A stretch of 17,539 nt of DNA from DATBFX01 sp036558305 (GCA_036558305.1 DATBFX010000023.1:1-17539); one strand, 5' to 3'. Positions 6,451 through 13,599 are shown, counted from the stretch's first letter. Made by a program: numbers and translations. Notes: a model not told the origin generated them from the letters alone.

Positions 6451-7653
6451 ATGCGATTGGTCTTTGTCGACGAGACATTCTCGTTCGAGTTCCTCCGTAC
6501 CCTCGGCCACGCGCCTTACGGTGCGGCGGACATCGGCGAATGCCTGGCGACCGCATCCCGCATTGCCGACGGCGACGTCGAGATCTGGCATCGGGAGTGG
6601 TACCGCACCGCCGAGCGCGTCCGGCACGACGCGGAGGCGTCCGAGGCGGGTGGTCACCCCGTCAGCGCCCGCGGTGCCTATCTCCGCGCCTCCAACTATT
6701 ACCGCGCCGCCGAGTTCTTCCTCCACGAGCGCCCCGACGATCCCCGCATCCTCGCTACCTGGCGCGCCAGCCGGAACGCCTTCGCCCGCGCGGTCTCGCT
6801 CCTGCCGCACCCTGCCGAGGCGGTCGAGATCCCCTACGAGGGAACGACGCTCTCTGGATACTTCTACCGCCCGGTCGACGACGTCCCGCCGCGCCCGACG
6901 CTCGTTTTCCACGGCGGTCTCGATTCGACCCTGGAGGAACTCTACCCCGCCGGTGCGGTCGCGGCACTGGCGCACGGCTACAACTGCCTCACCTTTGCCG
7001 GGCCGGGTCAGGGACGCACCATCCGCGAGCAAGGGCTGCCGTTCCGTCCCGATTGGGAATGCGTCGTGACGCCGGTGGTCGACTATGCCCTGACCCGCCC
7101 CGAAGTGGACTCAGCCCGGATCGCCCTCCTCGGCTGGAGTCTCGGCGGTTACCTTGCCCCCCGCGCGGCCGCCTGCGAACACCGCCTCGCCGCCCTCATC
7201 GCCTGGGACGGCGCCTTCGACAACTTCGCCGCCGCGCAACCGATGCTGCCGCCGGACGCACGGGCGGACGCGGACGAGTTGTTCGCGCGCAATCCCCGCT
7301 CCTTCGATGCCCACTTCGAGGAGGTCATGCGCGCACGTACGGGTGCCCGTTGGGCGTTCACCCACGGCATGTGCGCGTTCGGCGTCACCTCGCCGGGGGA
7401 ATTGATCGCGGCCGGCCGCGCCTACCACCTGCGCGGTCTCGCCGAGCGCATCACCTGCCCGACCCTGGTTTGCGAGGCCGAGGACGATCCGTTCTGGCAG
7501 GGTCAACCGCGGCAACTCTACGAAGCGCTGACCTGCCGGAAGACCTTCCTTCGCTTCACCACCGACGAGGGTGCCGGGGAACACTGCCACGTCGGCGCCC
7601 ACATCCTCTTCCACCAGCGCGCCTTCGACTGGCTCGACGACGTGTTACGGTAG
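6451..7653 (+). CDS. Alpha/beta hydrolase of the C-C bond hydrolase type (Ayg1/DHPON-hydrolase-like)
   Basis: A 400-residue serine hydrolase with an N-terminal helical cap (about 1-125) and a C-terminal alpha/beta-hydrolase domain. The oxyanion/cap motif is HGGLDSTLEE (154-163). The nucleophile is Ser230 in GWSLGGY. The acid is Asp346 (EAEDDPF) and the base His378 (GEHCH). The GG-D-S-x-x-EE signature and the cap are those of the group with fungal polyketide-shortening hydrolases and 2,6-dihydroxypseudooxynicotine hydrolase, which cleave C-C bonds next to a ketone. It is probably cytoplasmic, as no signal peptide is seen. The ATG at 6451 is fixed by GGAGGAG 8 nt upstream. It is divergent from the TetR operon across the palindrome and is followed after 48 nt by a methyltransferase. 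Function on a cleavable diketone-like compound is inferred from the family. Confidence 0.8.
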   Translation: MRLVFVDETFSFEFLRTLGHAPYGAADIGECLATASRIADGDVEIWHREWYRTAERVRHDAEASEAGGHPVSARGAYLRASNYYRAAEFFLHERPDDPRILATWRASRNAFARAVSLLPHPAEAVEIPYEGTTLSGYFYRPVDDVPPRPTLVFHGGLDSTLEELYPAGAVAALAHGYNCLTFAGPGQGRTIREQGLPFRPDWECVVTPVVDYALTRPEVDSARIALLGWSLGGYLAPRAAACEHRLAALIAWDGAFDNFAAAQPMLPPDARADADELFARNPRSFDAHFEEVMRARTGARWAFTHGMCAFGVTSPGELIAAGRAYHLRGLAERITCPTLVCEAEDDPFWQGQPRQLYEALTCRKTFLRFTTDEGAGEHCHVGAHILFHQRAFDWLDDVLR

Positions 7654-7701
7654 TCCTCCGACGATTGCCGGGAGACGCCAACGAGGAGGGCGAAGCAGAC
7701 G

Positions 7702-8415
7702 GTGACCGACCACGACGCCTGGTTCGCACGGGTGCGCGCCACCTGGAACGAGCGCGCCCCGCAATGGGACGAGATGTCCGAAGCGAACGCCGTCGCCCCC
7801 GACCGCCAGGCCGACCTGACCCGGACCGCCGCGGGACTGGATCTGCGGCCGGGCTCGCGCCTCCTCGACGCAGGCTGCGGCAGCGGCCAGTACGCCATCG
7901 CCTTCGCCCAACTCGGCTACGACGTCACCGCGATCGATCTCGCACCGGAGATGATTGCCCGCGCCCGTCGCCATGCCGCAGAGCGGGGCGCGGAGGTCGA
8001 GTGGCGCGTCGGAGACTTCTCCCGACTGGCCGACCCCAACCCCGCCTACGACGCAATTCACGCGCGGATGGTGCTCCAATTCGCGCCGAATGTTCCGGCG
8101 GCGCTCCGCGAATTCCGCCGCGTCCTCAAACCGAACGGCCGCCTCTACGCCAGCGTCCCCGGTGCCCTCTCCCCTATCTACAACCGCTCCTGGCGCCGCT
8201 TCCTCGACCCCGGCAGCGTCGCCACCAGCTACATGACCCCCTGGGAGTTGGAAGAGGTCCTCCGCGCCCTCGACTGGACCATCCTCGACGGTTGGGGCAG
8301 CACCGGCCGCAGTCTTACCGGCGACGACAACCTCCTGGACGACTCCGCCTTCCAGCACCTCCCCCTCCGCCTCCGCCAGGCCGCGGCGACGACCTGGGCG
8401 GTCATTGCGGCGTGA
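7702..8415 (+). CDS. SAM-dependent class I methyltransferase
   Basis: A 237-residue protein with the Rossmann-type SAM fold. Motif I is LLDAGCGSG (54-62), and Asp79 ends the next strand (VTAIDLAPEM). The GDF at 104-106 and VLKPNGRLYASVPG (141-154) are the later family motifs. It resembles the ubiquinone/menaquinone-type and small-molecule methyltransferases, not rRNA or DNA enzymes. GTG at 7702 is the start; a GAGGAGGG run lies about 12 nt upstream. It follows the hydrolase by 48 nt on the same strand, so the two are likely co-transcribed and under the same palindrome. It may methylate the hydrolase substrate or product, which is inference; the target atom cannot be told. Confidence 0.82.
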   Translation: MTDHDAWFARVRATWNERAPQWDEMSEANAVAPDRQADLTRTAAGLDLRPGSRLLDAGCGSGQYAIAFAQLGYDVTAIDLAPEMIARARRHAAERGAEVEWRVGDFSRLADPNPAYDAIHARMVLQFAPNVPAALREFRRVLKPNGRLYASVPGALSPIYNRSWRRFLDPGSVATSYMTPWELEEVLRALDWTILDGWGSTGRSLTGDDNLLDDSAFQHLPLRLRQAAATTWAVIAA

Positions 8416-8743
8416 GCCGGTAGCCGTCTGAACGGGTCATAAGTCGCAGCTCTCAAATTGCACGGGAAGACGACCCGAGACTCGCGATCTGAGGCCCGAG
8501 CCTGACAACACCAGACCGACGTTGCCCTCGTGGTAGCATCGTCTCGCGCTGCTGGAGCTCCGGCGGCGCCGGCCGATTGCCCTTTGAGCGATGGAGACAG
8601 ATCCGACAGCGCAGATCGACGGTAGCCGCGTGCGCGACACTCGGGCGGCGATTGATCACGCAGCGCAAACACATCACCGCGCTCGGCATCGACGCGCCTG
8701 AGCTGATGGCGCCGCAGCCGGTTCCGAACGGAAAGGACCGCCA
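8416..8743 (+). other. Intergenic stretch with a possible degraded reading frame
   Basis: There is no complete gene in these 328 bases. On the plus strand one frame is open from just after a TGA near 8488 to the TGA at 8745-8747, which overlaps the antitoxin ATG as ATGA. Its last 35 codons have GC-rich third positions and read like protein (LITQRKHITALGIDAPELMAP), but there is no convincing start codon or ribosome-binding site. It could be the 3' remnant of a gene that once preceded the antitoxin. No terminator hairpin with a T-run was found after the methyltransferase. Confidence 0.3.
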
Positions 8744-9019
8744 ATGAGACTGATGACGGAGGCCGATTTGGCAACGCGCGGTGCAGAGATCGCCGCCGCG
8801 ATCGACGCCGGCCACGAGATTCGCCTCTTCCGCGACGGCAGGCGGATCGCCACGATCGTGCCGGAGACGCGCGCGGTCTGCGATCCGGGTGTGACGTTCG
8901 ACGATCTGCTCGCCGTCGGCTTCGGCGGGCTGCCACCGGTCGACGACGACTTCGCCGCCGACATCGCCTCCGTGCTCCGCAATCAAACGCGAACGGACCG
9001 CGATCTGTGGGACTCCTGA
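8744..9019 (+). CDS. Phd/YefM-like antitoxin
   Basis: A 91-residue small protein whose segment GHEIRLFRDGRRIATIVPE (23-41) matches the strand-turn-strand core of the Phd/YefM fold, in which a short sequence of the type 'v.i.r.grpva.ivp' is conserved. The acidic C-terminal end (PVDDDFAADIASVLRN) is suited to bind a toxin active site. GGAAAGGA precedes the ATG by about 6 nt. The PIN toxin frame starts at 9007 and overlaps this gene by 13 nt, so they form a module. The antitoxin is intact even though its toxin is broken, as expected, because loss of the antitoxin first would be harmful. It belongs to a different family from the antitoxins at 961 and 3588. Confidence 0.75.
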   Translation: MRLMTEADLATRGAEIAAAIDAGHEIRLFRDGRRIATIVPETRAVCDPGVTFDDLLAVGFGGLPPVDDDFAADIASVLRNQTRTDRDLWDS

Positions 9020-9418
9020 TCGACGCCAGCGCCGCGATCGCCCTCGAACGGCGCGGCGCCGCACTCGACGACTTCGGCGCGGCGATCCGCAGCGAGGCGC
9101 TCGCGATCTCGGTCCTCAGGCTCGGCGAGTTGGTGGCCGGGGTCGCCCTTGCCGGCGACCCCGCGCGCCGCGCGGCGGCACGCGTTCGTCGAGGCACTCT
9201 TGCGCGACGTCGAGGTCGCCGCGCTCGACCTCGCCGCCGGCCGGGTCTACGGCCGGCTCTACGCGGAGCGTGGGCGCGGCGGCGCGCAGATCGGCGACCT
9301 CGACCTGCTACTCGCCGCGCGCGATCGCGTGCGCGGCGACGGCATCGTGACGCTCGACCGGCACCACTTCGATCAAGTGCCGGGGCTACGCGTCGTGGCA
9401 CCGGCATGGCATCAGTAG
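9007..9418 (+). pseudogene. PIN-domain toxin with a single-base frameshift
   Basis: Two adjoining frames together give one complete PIN-domain protein of about 137 residues. The first, from GTG at 9007, gives LLIDASAAIAL with Asp6 and RLGELVAGVA with Glu41. The second, read to the stop at 9416-9418, gives IGDLDLLLAARD and IVTLDRHHFDQVPGL, with the remaining acidic residues. Dropping one base in the GC-rich tract around 9165-9185 joins them without loss (DPARRAA then HAFVEALL). All catalytic positions are thus kept, so the shift is recent, a sequencing error, or a slippage site. In the unshifted frame translation would run out of the PIN fold into a Arg-rich nonsense tail. It forms a pair with the antitoxin at 8744. 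Confidence 0.8.
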
Positions 9419-9713
9419 GTCACTGGCGGCGACGGCGTTGCCTGCGCATTGACTTCCGCCCCCGAGAAAAGCTCTCCGTGACGAGGACAACGCTCTGAGA
9501 CTCTGACCCCGTTTCGACCACGGAGCGTCGAGCCCCACCGCGATGACGCCGCGCCGGCAGCTCGCGAGATCCGGCGATGCCTGCTCGATTCGCGGTCGCC
9601 TCTCGGCGTCCAACAAACGAGCCGACAGGGAGCATGGCACCCCCTGTCGGCTCGTTCCCCCCACCGACGGTACGACCATCGGCGGCCCTCTGGAATGACC
9701 CCCGCCCCGCGCG
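9419..9713. other. Intergenic stretch between convergent genes
   Basis: About 295 bases between the broken toxin and the SH3/NlpC gene, which converge here. No supported gene is visible. The main content is the hairpin at 9616-9656. A second weaker inverted repeat (ccgacggt / accatcgg) lies at 9664-9682. Confidence 0.5.
9616..9656. terminator. Hairpin terminator of the SH3/NlpC gene, possibly bidirectional
   Basis: AACGAGCCGACAGGG (9616-9630) and CCCTGTCGGCTCGTT (9642-9656) form a perfect 15-bp stem with an 11-nt loop. On the minus strand the stem runs into a T-rich stretch (TTTGTTG), 58 nt after the stop codon of the SH3/NlpC gene. The plus-strand exit is C-rich, so termination is expected mainly on the minus strand. 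Confidence 0.65.
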
Positions 9714-12131
9714 TTAAGCGAGACGGACCGCGCCGTACCACCGGGACGAGTAGTACGACGAGGAGAGGCTGCTGATGACGACGCCGGTCGATTCGTTTTC
9801 GGCGTGGATGAACTGGCCGTTGCCGATGTAGATGCCGACGTGGGAGAGCCCCCACTCGAAGGTGTTCTGGAAGAAGACGAGGTCGCCGGGTTGCAGGTTG
9901 CTCTGCGAGACCGACGATCCTGCCGCGACCTGGGTCCAGAGTCCGGTCCCGATGTCGATGCCGAGGGTATTCAGGACGACCCAATAGGTGAACCCGGAGC
10001 AGTCGAAGCTGCTCGGCCCGTGCGTCGCCCAGACGTACGGGTAGCCGAGATACTGCATCGCGTAGTTGGCGATCGCCTCGCCGGTGGCGCTGCCGCCGCC
10101 GCCACCGCCGCCCGAGACGCCGCCGCCGTCACCGCCCGGCGCGCCGGACCCGCCGCGCTGACTCAGGTCCTCGTCGGTCGCGCTCAGGTAGTCGCCGGAC
10201 ATGAAGCCCTTGAGACCGTCCCAATCGACCGGGTAGAACCCGTTGTCGGCGCCGCCGGTGATCTTGACGACGGTCCCTTCCGGCGCCACCGCCGCGACGC
10301 CGGCGGTAAAGCTCGCGTCGTAGCGGAGGTTCAGATCGGCGGTCGTGACCGCGTGATCGCCCTTGGAAAGACCACCACCGCCACCGCCATCACTGCTCCC
10401 GCCGTCGCTGCTCGATCCGCCGCCGCTGGAGCCGTCGGACAGGACGAGATAGTCCATGTGGATGTAGCCGTCGCTGCCGTTGTAGGAGACGGCGACCCAA
10501 TCGCCGGTGCTGCCGTCGATCACGTCGACGACGGTCCCCTCGGCCAGGACCGAGATCACCGAGTCGCCGGTGCTCGGACCGGAGCGGAAGCGAACGCCGT
10601 CGCCGTTGGTGCCGCTGACCTCGGCCACGTCACCCGAACTGAGACTCGAATTCGATCCGCCGCCGCCGGAGGAGCCGCCGGAGGACCCGCCGTTGCCGCC
10701 GCCGCCGTAGACGAGGTAGTCGGCGTGGACGAAGCCCTTCTGACCGTCGCAGAAGACCGGCTGCCAGTCGCCGTTCGCGTCGCCGCGCAGATCGACCGTG
10801 CTGCCTTCGCTGAGCACCGTCAAGATTTCGGCGTCGAAGCTGGCGCCGGCGCGGCAGCGGAGCCCGCCGCCCTGAGTGTCGCCCACTTCGGCGGTGCCGG
10901 TCGTCGAGTCACCGCCGGAATCTTCGCCGGCCGAACCCGTGTTGTCGCCACCGGCTCCGCCGTCGTAGACGAGGTAGTCGCTGTGGACGAAACCGTTCTC
11001 GCCGGCGCAGGTGACCGGCTGCCAGTCGCCCTTGGGATCGCCGCGGAGTTCGACCGTCGAGCCCTCGCTCAGGACGACGATGACGCTGGAGTCGAAACTG
11101 GCACCGGAGCGGCAGCGGAGACCGTCACCGTTGGTGTCGCCGATCGTCGCCAGGCCGGTCGAACCGCCGGAGCCGCCGGAACCGCCACCATCGCCGGACG
11201 AGGAATCGCCGCCACTGCCGTCGTACGACAGGTAGTCGGTGCTGGCGTAGCCGGCACTACCGTCGTCGCAAAAGACCGGCTGCCAGGAACCGCTGGCATC
11301 GCCGCGGAGTTGGACCTCGCTCCCCTCTTCGAACACGCCGATGACGTCGGCGCTGGTGTTCGCCTTGGCGCGGCAGCGCAGACCGCCGCCGTTGGTGCCG
11401 ACGACGATCGCGGTGCCGGTCACGGAGGCGGCGCCGAAGTCCGCGGTGCTCTGCGCCGACAGATCGTCGGAGGAGGAGTCACTGCTTCCGCCGTCGGAAC
11501 CGCCGGACCCGTCGTAGGAGACGTAATCGGTACTGACAAAGCCGCCCTGCCCGGCGCAGTTGACCGGTTGCCAGCCGTCGACGGCGTCGCCGGTGAGCTC
11601 GACGGAGGTGCCTTCGGGGAGGACGGTGATGATGGCGGCGCCGGTGCTGGCGTCGGCCCGGCAGCGGACGCCGTCGCCGTTGGTACCGGCGATCGTCGCG
11701 ACGCCGACAACGGCCCCCTCGGCGATGCCGTCGGCGGAGTCGCTCCCTTCGGCGTCGAGAACGGTCGCGTTGGCTGCCACGGTGTCGCCACTGCCATCCG
11801 GCACGGCGACAGCCAGGAAGTCGGCCGAGATGTAGCCGCGCGTCCCGTCGATGCCGACCTGATACCAGATTGACCCGTCGTCGGCCGTGATCGGCCCGTA
11901 GTAAACGTCGACCCAGGTCCCTTCCGGGACCATGTCGATCACCTGGGCTCCGTAGTCTGGGCCTTCGCGGAAGCGAACGTTGTCGCCGTTGGCATAGGCG
12001 ACGACCGCTTCGCCGCCGACTTCGAGGTTGGTATCCGCCAGCGCGGTGACCGGCGCAAGCATCGTGGCGGCGAGGACGCCGACGATGACGAGGATGAGCC
12101 CGTGGCGGGCTCGTCTGGGTAATCCAGCCAA
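9714..12131 (-). CDS. Secreted seven-SH3b-repeat NlpC/P60 cell-wall peptidase
   Basis: An 805-residue exported protein. Residues 1-32 are a signal peptide: a basic start (PRRAR), a hydrophobic core and an ALA cut site before Asp33. Seven bacterial SH3 repeats follow at about 40-109, 142-206, 238-303, 325-390, 411-475, 499-563 and 590-652, joined by Gly/Ser/Asp-rich linkers. The C-terminal NlpC/P60 domain (683-805) carries Cys711 (FDCSGF), His764 (SHVGIYIG) and probably His776 (FIHAEN), so it should hydrolyse peptide bonds of a cell-wall-like peptide or a similar substrate. Repeats 2-5 each hold two cysteines exactly 35 residues apart (157/192, 253/288, 340/375, 426/461); the only other cysteine is the catalytic one. 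The start is TTG at 12131, with GGGAGGG 6-7 nt upstream and a signal peptide directly after it. It is preceded by a long leader. Confidence 0.88.
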   Translation of the reverse strand: MAGLPRRARHGLILVIVGVLAATMLAPVTALADTNLEVGGEAVVAYANGDNVRFREGPDYGAQVIDMVPEGTWVDVYYGPITADDGSIWYQVGIDGTRGYISADFLAVAVPDGSGDTVAANATVLDAEGSDSADGIAEGAVVGVATIAGTNGDGVRCRADASTGAAIITVLPEGTSVELTGDAVDGWQPVNCAGQGGFVSTDYVSYDGSGGSDGGSSDSSSDDLSAQSTADFGAASVTGTAIVVGTNGGGLRCRAKANTSADVIGVFEEGSEVQLRGDASGSWQPVFCDDGSAGYASTDYLSYDGSGGDSSSGDGGGSGGSGGSTGLATIGDTNGDGLRCRSGASFDSSVIVVLSEGSTVELRGDPKGDWQPVTCAGENGFVHSDYLVYDGGAGGDNTGSAGEDSGGDSTTGTAEVGDTQGGGLRCRAGASFDAEILTVLSEGSTVDLRGDANGDWQPVFCDGQKGFVHADYLVYGGGGNGGSSGGSSGGGGSNSSLSSGDVAEVSGTNGDGVRFRSGPSTGDSVISVLAEGTVVDVIDGSTGDWVAVSYNGSDGYIHMDYLVLSDGSSGGGSSSDGGSSDGGGGGGLSKGDHAVTTADLNLRYDASFTAGVAAVAPEGTVVKITGGADNGFYPVDWDGLKGFMSGDYLSATDEDLSQRGGSGAPGGDGGGVSGGGGGGGSATGEAIANYAMQYLGYPYVWATHGPSSFDCSGFTYWVVLNTLGIDIGTGLWTQVAAGSSVSQSNLQPGDLVFFQNTFEWGLSHVGIYIGNGQFIHAENESTGVVISSLSSSYYSSRWYGAVRLA

Positions 12132-12325
12132 GACCTTCCCTCCCCGTGTTTCCGCCCGGCCAAGCAGCCCCTCGGCCGTCCCGCAGGTGTCGGGATGTCG
12201 GAAACCTGTGATCCTCCCTTTGCAGGACGGACGCAGCCACGTCCGCCGCTACAAGGCGGCAGCGCCCAGCCGCGCCACCGCCACGGGTTTAGCCGCGCCC
12301 GCCCCAGCCGGCAAGCGCAGGGCAC
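12132..12325 (-). other. GC-rich structured 5' leader of the SH3/NlpC gene
   Basis: The 194 bases between the terminator and the TTG start hold no supported gene. On the minus strand they include several potential hairpins, for example GGCGG and CCGCC arms near 12278-12251, and GGACG/CGTCC just downstream. A 12-bp direct repeat, CGGCTAAACCCG on the minus strand, occurs at 12295-12284 and again inside the upstream terminator at 12348-12337. With TGGC after both, this looks like a copy of the terminator's 3' half missing one base. A possible internal promoter (TTGCCG, 17 nt, TAAACC) overlaps it. I could not match a known riboswitch class. Confidence 0.35.
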
Positions 12326-12363
12326 AAAAAAGCCAGCGGGTTTAGCCGTGCCGCGCCGCTGGC
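12326..12363 (-). terminator. Intrinsic terminator in the leader of the SH3/NlpC gene
   Basis: On the minus strand GCCAGCGG (12363-12356) and CCGCTGGC (12339-12332) form a perfect 8-bp stem with a 16-nt loop, followed at once by six T (12331-12326). It lies about 195 nt upstream of the SH3/NlpC start, within the likely transcript of that gene. The stop codon of the 29-codon ORF is in the loop and its last codons form the left arm, so translation would affect folding. Confidence 0.7.
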
Positions 12364-12431
12364 GACGAGTGGATCATGCCGTTCATGCAGCACACGGTGA
12401 TCGCACCGGAGTTCGCTAGCGTCGCGGTCAT
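12342..12431 (-). CDS. Possible 29-residue leader peptide with a Cys-Cys motif
   Basis: A short ORF starting with ATG at 12431, with GAAGGA 6 nt upstream. The peptide begins MTATLANSGA, has tandem cysteines at 14-15 (ITVCCMNGMIH) and ends in SSPAARHG. It is the first ORF after a promoter-like sequence at 12553-12525, and its final codons run into an intrinsic terminator. This is the layout of a transcription attenuator or of a separate tiny gene. I do not recognise the peptide, and it does not match the cysteine leader peptides I know from Actinobacteria in its flanking residues. A chance ORF remains possible because of the small size. Confidence 0.4.
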   Translation of the reverse strand: MTATLANSGAITVCCMNGMIHSSPAARHG

Positions 12432-12524
12432 CGGGTGTCCTTCACTGGCGTCTACCCGCTTCGGTGTCGCTCTCGTCTCGTCTTCGAAACGTTCGCGGTA
12501 GCACCGAAGCGTCGGGATAGCGCG

Positions 12525-12553
12525 ACGGTACCAGACGAAACATGGCATGTCAA
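12525..12553 (-). promoter_or_regulatory. Candidate promoter of the small ORF and SH3/NlpC leader
   Basis: A perfect TTGACA (12553-12548) is followed after 17 nt by TACCGT (12530-12525), which matches the -10 consensus at three positions. The start would be near 12518, about 87 nt before the small ORF and about 390 nt before the SH3/NlpC start codon. The perfect -35 and the correct spacing are the main support. Confidence 0.45.
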
Positions 12554-12747
12554 GCCCTTTCTTATGGTGAACGGACAGTATCGGTCGCGCTCGCGTCCTT
12601 ATCTCGTGGATACAAACGCCGCCTATGCATGCGTAAGAACATTTCTTCGCCGTTTCCCCGTTCGCCTCCCGGCTCGACTAGACTGGCCTCCGAGAGACGG
12701 GGTACCGCTTCGGATGAGTCGCCAGGACCGGCCCCGCGGGAGGATAC

Positions 12748-13599
12748 ATGCGCCACCGGATCGAGCTTGCCGACAACCTCGTTGCCCTGGCCGCGATCCT
12801 GTCAAGTTCGGTTCCCCTCATCTACGTCGATCCGCCGTTCAACACCGGCAAACGGCAGCAGCGGACAACCACCCGCATGACCGCTACCGACGACGGCGAA
12901 CGCACCGGCTTCGCCGGCCGCCGGTACCAGACGACGCATTTGGGGACGAAGTCCTACCCCGATGCGTTCGACGATTACCTCGCCTTTCTCGAATCCCGGC
13001 TGCGCGAAGCCCACCGCGTGCTCGCGCCGAACGGCACGCTTTATGTCCACCTCGACCCGCGCGAAGTCCACTACGTCAAGGTCTTGCTGGACGGCATCTT
13101 CGGCCGCGCGTCGTTCCTCAACGAGATCGTCTGGGTCTACGACTACGGCGGCCGCCCTCGCGACCGCTGGCCCGCCAAGCACGACGACATCCTCGTCTAC
13201 GTCAAAAACCCCAGGGACTACGTCTTCAACGCCGACGACGTCGACCGGGAACCGTACATGGCGCCGGGTCTGGTCACACCGGAGAAGGCGGCACGGGGGA
13301 AGTTGCCGAGCGACTGCTGGTGGCACACCATCGTCAGCCCGACGGGGAAAGAGAAGACGGGCTACCCCACCCAAAAACCGCTCGGCGTCCTCAAACGGAT
13401 CGTGACCGCCTCCTCCCGCCCGGACGACGTCGTTCTCGACTTTTTCGCCGGCAGCGGCACCACCGGTGCCGCCGCCCTCGCCCTCGGCCGCCGCTTCCAC
13501 CTGATCGACAACAACCCGGAGGCGCTGGCGGTGATGGCGCGGCGGTTCGCCGAGGTTGCGGATGTGGAATATGTCGGGTACCAACCCACGAATCCGTAG
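12748..13599 (+). CDS. Orphan beta-class adenine-N6/cytosine-N4 DNA methyltransferase
   Basis: A 283-residue DNA methyltransferase. Motif IV is DPPFNTG (28-34), followed late by motif I, DFFAGSGTTG (231-240), so the order is catalytic first and SAM-binding second, as in beta-class enzymes such as RsrI- and CcrM-type. GYPTQKP (205-211) is the motif X segment usually before motif I. It transfers a methyl group from SAM to the exocyclic amine of adenine or, less often, cytosine; which one and the recognition site are not readable. GGGAGGA lies 5-6 nt before the ATG. No restriction endonuclease gene is next to it: its neighbours are the SH3/NlpC leader and the ABC importer. It is therefore probably a solitary, possibly regulatory or phage-protective, enzyme. 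Confidence 0.85.
   Translation: MRHRIELADNLVALAAILSSSVPLIYVDPPFNTGKRQQRTTTRMTATDDGERTGFAGRRYQTTHLGTKSYPDAFDDYLAFLESRLREAHRVLAPNGTLYVHLDPREVHYVKVLLDGIFGRASFLNEIVWVYDYGGRPRDRWPAKHDDILVYVKNPRDYVFNADDVDREPYMAPGLVTPEKAARGKLPSDCWWHTIVSPTGKEKTGYPTQKPLGVLKRIVTASSRPDDVVLDFFAGSGTTGAAALALGRRFHLIDNNPEALAVMARRFAEVADVEYVGYQPTNP

Noticed and set aside
6153..8423. Plus-strand open frame of 756 codons over the TetR and hydrolase genes
   Set aside because: It is Arg/Pro-rich shadow sequence crossing the operator palindrome and two better genes.
10081..11850. Possible DNA repeat array or CRISPR within the SH3 gene
   Set aside because: The repeats are irregular and reflect protein domains and Gly/Ser linkers, with no constant repeat and unique spacers.
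9804..11873. Plus-strand open frame of 689 codons opposite the SH3/NlpC gene
   Set aside because: It is a low-complexity Ala/Val/Asp/Gly sequence that mirrors the SH3 repeats; the minus-strand protein has a signal peptide and a catalytic domain.
12132..12325. c-di-AMP (ydaO-type) riboswitch, which often precedes cell-wall hydrolase genes
   Set aside because: The conserved GGGGTGAA and CAGCTAACC-type blocks expected for this class were not found on the minus strand.
12342..12548. A longer 68-codon version of the small ORF, starting at 12548
   Set aside because: Its start would lie at the -35 hexamer of the promoter, so the transcript could not contain it.
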